64,000 nucleotides of DNA from Desulfobaculum sp044987625 (GTDB taxonomy: Bacteria > Desulfobacterota > Desulfovibrionia > Desulfovibrionales > Desulfovibrionaceae), in assembly GCF_044987625.1 (NCBI RefSeq), contig NZ_JBJDSB010000004.1, positions 124,001-188,000 on the forward strand. Reading direction: 5' to 3'. The translations under genes were made by a program, and so were the position numbers. Every line of letters begins with the position of its first letter. Position 1 is the stretch's first letter. Below, in pieces: positions 61,651 to 64,000 of this stretch. The notes under the pieces are model-generated. The model did no database searches and was not told where the DNA came from. It saw only the letters and a program-made list of their open reading frames with translations.

Positions 61651-63417
61651 CTAGAAGGGCCAAAACGTGGGAATAAACAAGGCGGCCCCGCCGCAGGAGA
61701 TGATGACCATGGGCAGGCCGAGCCGGAGAAAGTCCAGGAAGGTGTATCCGCCGGGACCGTAGACGATGAGGTTGGTTTGATAGCCGATGGGTGTGGCGAA
61801 ACAGGCCGAAGCGCCAAAGGCGATGCCGATGATGAATGGCCGGGCGTCCACCCCGAGGGAGGCCGCCGTGGCGATGCCTACCGGAACGAGAAGGACAGCC
61901 GTGGAGTTGTTGGACAGAAAGTGGGAAAGAAGACTGGTCAGCACAATGAATCCGGCCAGAATCACCTGCGGGCTTGCCCCGCCGAACAGCCCGAGAAAGG
62001 CCTTGGCGTACACCATGTCCGCACCGGAGGTCTGCATGGCCAGCCCTAGGGCGATTGTGCCGATGATGAGCATAAGGATTTTAACGTCCACCGCCCTGTA
62101 GGCCTCTTTAAGGCTCAGGCAGCCTGTCAGGATCATGGCGAAGGCTCCGGCAAACGCGCCGGTGAGGATGTTGGCCAGCCCCGAGACCACGGCGGCAATC
62201 ATCAACACAAAGATGCCAATGGCAAGGGGCGCCCGGCGGCGGTTGACAATGTCTTTGACCACGTTGTCGTTGAGGACGATGAAGTTTTCTTCCTTGCGGA
62301 TGCGGTCCAATGCGTGGGGTTTGAGTTGGACCAAAATAACGTCGCCCACCCGCAGTTTCATGGAGTGAGCCTTTGTCCAGGAGTAATGGGAGTGGCGCCG
62401 CAGCAAGCCGATGATGCAGTTTTCCTGATCGTCGGCCAGAAAGAGATCGTCCAGCGTAACGCCGCGCGCGTCGGAGCCTGACGGGACAAGCAGCTCCACG
62501 AGCTGGGTGTCGCTGAGGTGGGGGCACGCGAAACCGGGGTTGCCGGCATCCTCGCTGTTCAGGATGGCTGTCAGGTCGTCGGCTGAACCTTTTGCCAGAA
62601 TGCGGTCGTCGGCCTGCAGCACGACGTTGTCGGTATTGACGTCGTAGATTTCTTCCCCGCGGAACACCTCGTATATTGTGAGGGATTCATATTTTTGGGG
62701 CATGCCCTGCGCTGGGTTGATGCCCACAAGGCTACTGTTCGGATAGACCGTAAGCTCCGACAAATACAGGTCTGCCGCCGAGTTTTCGTGCGAGAAGGGA
62801 AAGGCGTGCTCCGGGAGGAGGACGTCCGCAAAAAAATACATGAACACCGCGCCGCAAATGGCAATGGGCACGCCCAGTACCGAAAGCTCAAACATGCCGA
62901 TGGGACTGGCCCCCAAGCTGAACGCCGTATCACTCACCAAAATGTTGGTCGAGGTGCCGATGAGGGTACAGGTGCCCGCCAGAATGGAGATGTAGGACAG
63001 GGGGATAAGCAGTTTGGACGGCGCGAACCCGAACCGGCTGCACGCGGCCATGATGATGGACATAAACAGGATGACCACAGGGGTGTTGTTGAGGAAGGCC
63101 GATAAGGTGCCCACCAGCAACAAGCTGACAAGAAGAAGCCGCTTGCGGCTGCCTGCTGTAAATTTGATGGTGGTTCTGGTGATGAAGTTCAGAGCGCCTG
63201 TGCGGACCAGCCCACGGCTGACCACAAAGAGCGCCCCCACCGCAAGGGGAGCCGGATTGGCAAAGCCCGATACGGCCTGAACCGGGGTGAGTTGACCGGC
63301 CACCATCAATACGACCACAAGGCCCAGACCGGTCAGGTCGACCGGGAGCTTTTCGGTGACCAGCAAAACGATGGCAATGACGAGAATGGAGCTGACGATA
63401 ATGATGTCTGGAGTCAT
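61651..63417 (-). CDS. SLC13/DASS family anion permease with TrkA-C domains
   Basis: The 588-residue protein has the divalent anion:sodium symporter layout. Two membrane halves are marked by LNNTPVVILFMSIIMAA and LSNNSTAVLLVPVGIATA (the substrate-binding NNT/NST motifs). Two cytoplasmic RCK_C (TrkA-C) domains lie between them (about residues 210-390). Substrates of the family include sulfate, phosphate and dicarboxylates. In a sulfate reducer sulfate is a plausible guess, since DASS-type sulfate uptake is known in this group. AAAGGA precedes the ATG. The gap 63418-63707 shows no gene. Confidence 0.93.
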   Translation of the reverse strand: MTPDIIIVSSILVIAIVLLVTEKLPVDLTGLGLVVVLMVAGQLTPVQAVSGFANPAPLAVGALFVVSRGLVRTGALNFITRTTIKFTAGSRKRLLLVSLLLVGTLSAFLNNTPVVILFMSIIMAACSRFGFAPSKLLIPLSYISILAGTCTLIGTSTNILVSDTAFSLGASPIGMFELSVLGVPIAICGAVFMYFFADVLLPEHAFPFSHENSAADLYLSELTVYPNSSLVGINPAQGMPQKYESLTIYEVFRGEEIYDVNTDNVVLQADDRILAKGSADDLTAILNSEDAGNPGFACPHLSDTQLVELLVPSGSDARGVTLDDLFLADDQENCIIGLLRRHSHYSWTKAHSMKLRVGDVILVQLKPHALDRIRKEENFIVLNDNVVKDIVNRRRAPLAIGIFVLMIAAVVSGLANILTGAFAGAFAMILTGCLSLKEAYRAVDVKILMLIIGTIALGLAMQTSGADMVYAKAFLGLFGGASPQVILAGFIVLTSLLSHFLSNNSTAVLLVPVGIATAASLGVDARPFIIGIAFGASACFATPIGYQTNLIVYGPGGYTFLDFLRLGLPMVIISCGGAALFIPTFWPF

Positions 63418-63707
63418 GTGAGATCCTTTGGGATGCTGTCACACTGGTTCTCTTATTCATCAAGAATCAGGAAGCCATGCAAAAAAGTCAAGATGATGTA
63501 TGCACGACAGAGCGCCATCCTCATGGCGTCCTTACGCAAGACGTGCGATGCCGCCCCCGTGCTTTTTCGCAGGCTCGAAAGGTGATTGCCCACGGCCGAA
63601 ACGCGCCACGGTGTGCCGCTGTGGTATGGCGCAAACGCCAGCGGCGCGGCCGGGGTGAGAAGCGGCCAAGGCGCCAGAGCCGGAGCGTTCCGGCGCCCGG
63701 AGGCGGC

Positions 63708-64000
63708 CTACTTCCGCCACTTGTTGCGGTGCGGCTCCTGCAATTCTTGCCCCTCGCCGGGGTATTCGGCGCGTTGGTCCTGCGGGGTGGGCACGGGGCG
63801 CGGCCAGTGCCCGGGCTGCGGCTCCGGGCCTTCCAGCGCCACATCCGAGGGCCGCGAATCCGCAAGGGCGGGGTGCGTACGCGGGTCTGCATCCGCAACG
63901 GGCAGGGAGAATTCAATGGGGATGCCGTTGGGGTCGAAGCAGTACACGGACTTGATGAACCCGTGGTCCACAACCTCCGAAGGCATGCAGCCCATGGCGT
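63708..64000 (-). CDS. VOC-family (glyoxalase/dioxygenase-like) protein, C-terminal part
   Basis: The frame is open to the right edge, so the N-terminal half lies outside the window. The visible 97 residues include SEVVDHGFIKSVYCFDPNG followed by IPIEFSLPV, the C-terminal strand of a vicinal-oxygen-chelate domain, with the metal-ligand glutamate in IEF. After it comes a proline- and charge-rich tail (PEPQPGHWPRPVPTPQDQ), as in some lactoylglutathione-lyase-like proteins. The substrate is unknown. Confidence 0.75.
   Translation of the reverse strand, partial: AMGCMPSEVVDHGFIKSVYCFDPNGIPIEFSLPVADADPRTHPALADSRPSDVALEGPEPQPGHWPRPVPTPQDQRAEYPGEGQELQEPHRNKWRK

Noticed and set aside
1..64000. tRNA, rRNA, CRISPR arrays, insertion sequences, prophage or integrase genes
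   Set aside because: Gaps between genes were read on both strands. No cloverleaf, regularly spaced short repeats, transposase or phage-type protein was found. A covariance-model search would be needed to exclude small RNAs.

Overview
The window looks like a chromosomal segment from a sulfate-reducing bacterium of the Desulfovibrio group. The main evidence is a complete dsrMKJOP operon (sulfite-reduction electron-transfer complex) preceded by an RsbRD-type regulator-like gene. Supporting evidence is an anaerobic cobalamin gene, a B12-dependent radical SAM protein, a selenoprotein, high-GC codon use and a fatty-acid/riboflavin/leuS gene order that I recall from Desulfovibrio. No rRNA, tRNA, CRISPR, prophage or insertion sequence was recognised.

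Layout. 1-2.8 kb: end of an unknown gene, then cbiC translationally coupled to a B12-binding radical SAM gene. 2.8-8.85 kb: a promoter and a long nested hairpin, then rsbRD-like, dsrM, dsrK, dsrJ, dsrO, dsrP and a strong terminator. 8.85-9.64 kb: non-coding region with a 154-bp tandem repeat, a diverged inverted copy of its hairpin, and a sigma-54-like promoter. 9.64-13.2 kb: two overlapping glycosyltransferase genes. 13.28-13.47 kb: a 65-residue UXX-star-type selenoprotein, read through an in-frame UGA with a SECIS-like hairpin. 13.5-21.6 kb: a GGDEF/EAL signalling protein, a Tat-exported TRAP-type binding protein, a hydroxyacid dehydrogenase, and small membrane and unknown proteins. 21.7-27.7 kb: transporters, namely two NhaC-type antiporters and a BCCT carrier coupled to a universal stress protein. 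27.9-34.4 kb: RuvC-like protein, orphan peptide-ABC ATPase, TrmFO, EVE protein, SlyX, GH57 protein and a small unknown.

34.5-54.2 kb is a long run of minus-strand housekeeping genes. In transcription order they are yceD, rpmF, plsX, fabH, fabG, acpP, fabF, glyA, a dCMP deaminase-like gene, ribD, ribE, ribBA, ribH, nusB, an unknown gene, leuS, lptE, holA, radC, acyP and lon. This links lipid, folate/one-carbon, flavin, translation and envelope functions. rpmB diverges from its head. 54.8-64 kb: a CbrC-family gene bracketed by two nearly identical hairpins, gltX, a NifU-C-domain protein, wecB, an AI-2E-family permease, a GT4 glycosyltransferase with an unusual low-complexity linker, an SLC13/DASS anion permease (possibly sulfate) and a truncated VOC-domain gene.

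Functionally, the Dsr complex would pass electrons between the periplasm/quinone pool and cytoplasmic sulfite reduction, and the SLC13 permease could supply sulfate or another anion. The most interesting item is the selenoprotein hidden behind a UGA codon. Next are the 5' hairpin of the dsr transcript, the compensated hairpin repeats, the hairpin-bracketed CbrC gene and the palindrome inside the lipid-operon promoter.
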